A stretch of 64,000 bases of DNA from Nocardia miyunensis NBRC 108239 (lineage in GTDB: Bacteria; Actinomycetota; Actinomycetes; Mycobacteriales; Mycobacteriaceae). Location: assembly GCF_001613065.1 (NCBI RefSeq), contig NZ_BDBQ01000046.1, forward strand, positions 1-64,000. Reading direction: 5' to 3'. Positions 60,389 through 64,000 of this stretch are shown here, piece by piece (positions within the stretch are counted from its first letter, which is position 1; every line of letters starts with the position of its first letter). The notes beneath the pieces are model-generated. The model did no database searches, was not told the origin of the DNA, and saw nothing but the letters and a program-made list of their open reading frames with translations. A program made the position numbers and the translations under genes.

Positions 60389-60910
60389 TTACTTCACCGC
60401 GAGTGTGACAAAGGCTGCGACCACGCCCAATGCGACGGCCGCGGCGCCCCAGGCCAGCCCCTGACGGTGCCATGGGCGGTTGTGGTCCAGTGCGATGCGG
60501 CCCGGTCCGGCGAAGCCGAGGGCGGCCGCCGCGACGATCAGCAGCACCGCCGAGGACGAGGCGACCAAGCCGTGTGGCCAGGTGACGTGCACCGCGTTGA
60601 TCATGGTGCCGATGACGACGGCCGCCGCGAGCGGGGTCAGCAGCCCGAGCACGAGCAGCGCGCCGCCGGCGAATTCGCACAGCCCGGCCAGCGTGCCGAA
60701 CACCTTGCCCGGCTGGTATCCCATTTTCTCGAAACTCTCGGTTGTCCGCTGCCATCCGGTGCCGTTGAACCAGCCGAACAGCTTCTGGCTCCCGGTGACG
60801 AACAGCAGGCCGCCGCTGCCGGCCCGGAGCACGAGCAGGCCGATGTCGGTGCCCGCCGAATCGGCGGCGGATGTATGCAGCCCCCCTGACATGGTGGTGT
60901 GAGCGGTCAT
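60389..60910 (-). CDS. DoxX-family membrane protein
   Basis: A 173-residue membrane protein with four helices of the DoxX family. Motifs: GLLVLRAGSGGLLFVTGSQK, LFGWFNGTGW, FGTLAGLCEFAGGALLVLG and MINAVHVTWPHGL. DoxX-like proteins in mycobacteria take part in membrane redox and thiol-stress complexes, but the role here is unknown. The ATG at 60910 has AAGGACA upstream. It stands alone. Confidence 0.88.
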   Translation of the reverse strand: MTAHTTMSGGLHTSAADSAGTDIGLLVLRAGSGGLLFVTGSQKLFGWFNGTGWQRTTESFEKMGYQPGKVFGTLAGLCEFAGGALLVLGLLTPLAAAVVIGTMINAVHVTWPHGLVASSSAVLLIVAAAALGFAGPGRIALDHNRPWHRQGLAWGAAAVALGVVAAFVTLAVK

Positions 60911-61020
60911 ATCGATGTCCTTGTGGTCTCGGTCCCCGATGGTCGGCGCGAGCAACATTGCGGACTGCGTCTGACGAGACTACGAGCCAGTCCGCCCCCG
61001 CGTTCACCGGAAGCCGAAAA

Positions 61021-62385
<1,365 letters not shown>

Positions 62386-62694
62386 CTGCTTCTCCACCTG
62401 AGCCGGACGGACGTGCCTGGCGAGCACGCTATATGCCATGTCACGGTTGCGCATCTCCGGTCCCGCGAACGAGCGGCAATCGACTGCGGCAGCGTCGACC
62501 CCGCCCAGCGAATACGTGGCTGGCGGACGATCACCGGACAGATGCCGATATTCAATGAAAGCAATCAGTGGGCAATTAAATGCATAATTCACCTCGAATA
62601 TTCAAGTTATTGACCGTTCCCCAGCTGGCCGTTACAAATACGTTATCCGCCGAACCGAGCCTGTCGAACCGGCCACGTGAGAATTGCAAAGTGA
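62386..62694. promoter_or_regulatory. divergent intergenic region
   Basis: The 309 bases hold the promoters of the purine permease and of the SRPBCC/AMP-binding gene. A notable A+T-rich part lies at about 62545-62650. No guanine or adenine riboswitch-like structure, operator palindrome or small RNA is convincingly visible. Confidence 0.4.
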
Positions 62695-64000
62695 GTGGTT
62701 ACTGAAATCGTCGACGCGAGCGCCGACCTCGCGATCGCACCCGGGGTCCTGTGGGACCTGCTGACCGATCCGCGTAATTACGCCCGGGTCTTTCCCGGCA
62801 TCGGCGCCTGCGATGTGCACGATATCGTCGACGGGCGCCCGGTGTGGCGCATGCGCATCGGCGGCGGCGACACCGAGATCCACATCCTCGATGTCCGGGT
62901 GATCGCCGATCGCGCGGCGGGCACCCTGGAACTGCAGTGCACCGAGCGCCGCAGTTTCGCCGCGGTCACCCTGTCCGGCAGCGCCGATCGCACCCGCGCC
63001 ACCATCACCTGCGTCGCACCCGACCGGGTGCATCCGCTCATGCCCAGTCTACCCAATGCCGCTGCGGCGGAATGGATCTCGTTCGGCCTGCACCGACTGG
63101 TCGATCTCGTGCGCGGCGCGCCGACCTCGATGGTGCTCAACGGTGAGGACTCCACGGTGCGCACCCAGGCCGGGGTCGCCATGCAGATCCTGTCCACCGG
63201 CGTGATGCGCAGCATCCGGCCCGACCGGATGTTCAAGCAGATCAACGGCCTGGCCACCTACGGGTTCACCCTCGCGGGCGGATACGCGGCCATGGCGGGA
63301 CACACCCCGAAGCGCGTCGCCGTGGTGGACGATCGCGGCGCGAGCACCTTCGGCGAAATCCACTCCCGCACTCAGCGACTCGCGGCCGCACTGGCCGAAC
63401 AGGGCATCGGCGCGGGCGACGTCGTCGGCCTGCTCGCGCGCAGCCACCTCGAGATGATCGAAATCGTCACGGCCATAGCGAAACTCGGCGCGGACCTGAT
63501 CTTCCTGACCACCTGGCTGCCCGCGCAGCGGATCGCCTCGCTGGCCGAAAACCACCGGATGGCAGCGATATTCGCCGATCCGGAATTCGAACCGCTGGTG
63601 GCCTACGTCCCGCCGAACGTGATGCGCTTCGGCACGTTCAGCGATCCGGCCCGCCCCGAGCGGCTCGGTGTGGAGGAGCTGATCGCCGTGGGCCGAGGCG
63701 ATGTCGGCAAACCGGAGCATCCGGGTCGGCAGATTCTGCTGACGGCGGGCACCAGCGGCCCGGCGAAGGTGGCGGTCCGCCCGCAGCCGCGCGGCTTCTC
63801 CTCGATCGCGGCGCTGCTGTCGCGCCTGCCGTTCGTGATGAACGACACCATGCTGATCGCGGCGTCGCTGTCGCATTCCTGGGGGCTGGCGGCCATGCAC
63901 ATCAGCCTCCCGCTGCGGGCCCAGGTGGTGCTGCTGGATCGCTTCGACGCCGTGGAGTGCCTGCGCCTGATCGCCGAACATCGGGTGCGCACACTGATCG
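62695..64000 (+). CDS. SRPBCC-domain/AMP-binding fusion (partial, leaves window)
   Basis: The open frame starts at the GTG at 62695 (VVTEIVDASADLAIAPGVLW) and is still open at the window end, 435 codons in. Residues 1-145 form an SRPBCC/polyketide-cyclase-type fold (LWDLLTDPRNYARVFPGIGA; WRMRIGGGDTEIHI). After about 200 the sequence becomes an acyl-CoA synthetase-like AMP-binding domain, with the phosphate loop LLTAGTSGPAKVAVR at about 347-361. The adenylating C-terminus is outside. An unusual order: lipid-binding module first, then ligase. Acyl substrate unknown. Confidence 0.85.
   Translation, partial: MVTEIVDASADLAIAPGVLWDLLTDPRNYARVFPGIGACDVHDIVDGRPVWRMRIGGGDTEIHILDVRVIADRAAGTLELQCTERRSFAAVTLSGSADRTRATITCVAPDRVHPLMPSLPNAAAAEWISFGLHRLVDLVRGAPTSMVLNGEDSTVRTQAGVAMQILSTGVMRSIRPDRMFKQINGLATYGFTLAGGYAAMAGHTPKRVAVVDDRGASTFGEIHSRTQRLAAALAEQGIGAGDVVGLLARSHLEMIEIVTAIAKLGADLIFLTTWLPAQRIASLAENHRMAAIFADPEFEPLVAYVPPNVMRFGTFSDPARPERLGVEELIAVGRGDVGKPEHPGRQILLTAGTSGPAKVAVRPQPRGFSSIAALLSRLPFVMNDTMLIAASLSHSWGLAAMHISLPLRAQVVLLDRFDAVECLRLIAEHRVRTLI

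Overview
The window is high-GC actinobacterial DNA, most likely from a Nocardia or close relative in the Mycobacteriales. Three things point there. First, a block at about 46.6-60.2 kb keeps the gene order I recall around Rv1329c-Rv1343c of Mycobacterium tuberculosis (dinG, pncB, clpS, DUF2017, mec, cysO, cysM, rhomboid, Rv1339-type hydrolase, rph, rdgB, DUF3817, lprD-like). Second, there are mycolate-type lipid genes (FadD32-like FAAL, KasA/KasB-like synthase, DesA-like desaturase). Third, there is a deazaflavin (F420)-type oxidoreductase and many TetR/AraC regulators. No rRNA, tRNA, CRISPR array, prophage or intact insertion sequence was recognised.

Layout. 0-2.1 kb: an uncharacterised two-gene unit (TPR-like protein plus small ORF). 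2.4-7.7 kb: a lipid locus, with a KAS and FAAL pair divergent from an acyl-ACP desaturase and an SDR nearby. 7.7-10.4 kb: VIT-family transporter, VOC protein, a decayed Uma2-type gene and a methyltransferase-fold protein. 10.7-17 kb: three regulator/oxidoreductase pairs (TetR/SDR, EthA-like monooxygenase/AraC, SDR/TetR), each with visible repeats in the shared promoter. 17.2-25.7 kb: a catabolic region with two crotonases, an ADP-forming acyl-CoA synthetase, an amino-acid permease, an RpiR regulator, a DHDPR-like dehydrogenase and an SDR. 25.8-28.4 kb: TetR gene, a consensus LexA box with a small ORF starting at it, an unknown gene, and a second YidC with a small membrane partner. 28.7-34.6 kb: esterase, DinB/DUF4184/methyltransferase operon, a second VIT gene, an enoyl-reductase-like protein and an AraC regulator.

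34.7-35.8 kb holds the most interesting element: a tryptophanyl-tRNA synthetase gene preceded by a 12-residue leader peptide (MRKRARLAWWLP) with tandem Trp codons and mutually exclusive RNA pairings (1:2, 2:3, 3:4). This is a complete-looking ribosome-mediated transcription attenuator. 35.9-46.5 kb is a mixed accessory stretch: YczE protein, pentapeptide-repeat protein, Pro/Ala-rich membrane protein, F420-type reductase, epimerase-like protein, an NTF2/XRE pair around a perfect 16-bp palindrome, a PadR/FAD-monooxygenase pair, and a DHA2 exporter with a winged-helix-like tail.

46.6-60.2 kb is the conserved block. It includes the CysM-CysO-Mec cysteine pathway, ClpS, NAD salvage (pncB, pncA) and DinG. 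It is interrupted by a broken YefM/YoeB-type toxin-antitoxin pair and by a ceramidase gene. It lacks murI and the Rv1333-type peptidase at the positions where I would expect them. 60.4-64 kb: DoxX protein, NCS2 purine permease, and a gene that leaves the window encoding an SRPBCC domain fused to an AMP-binding domain.
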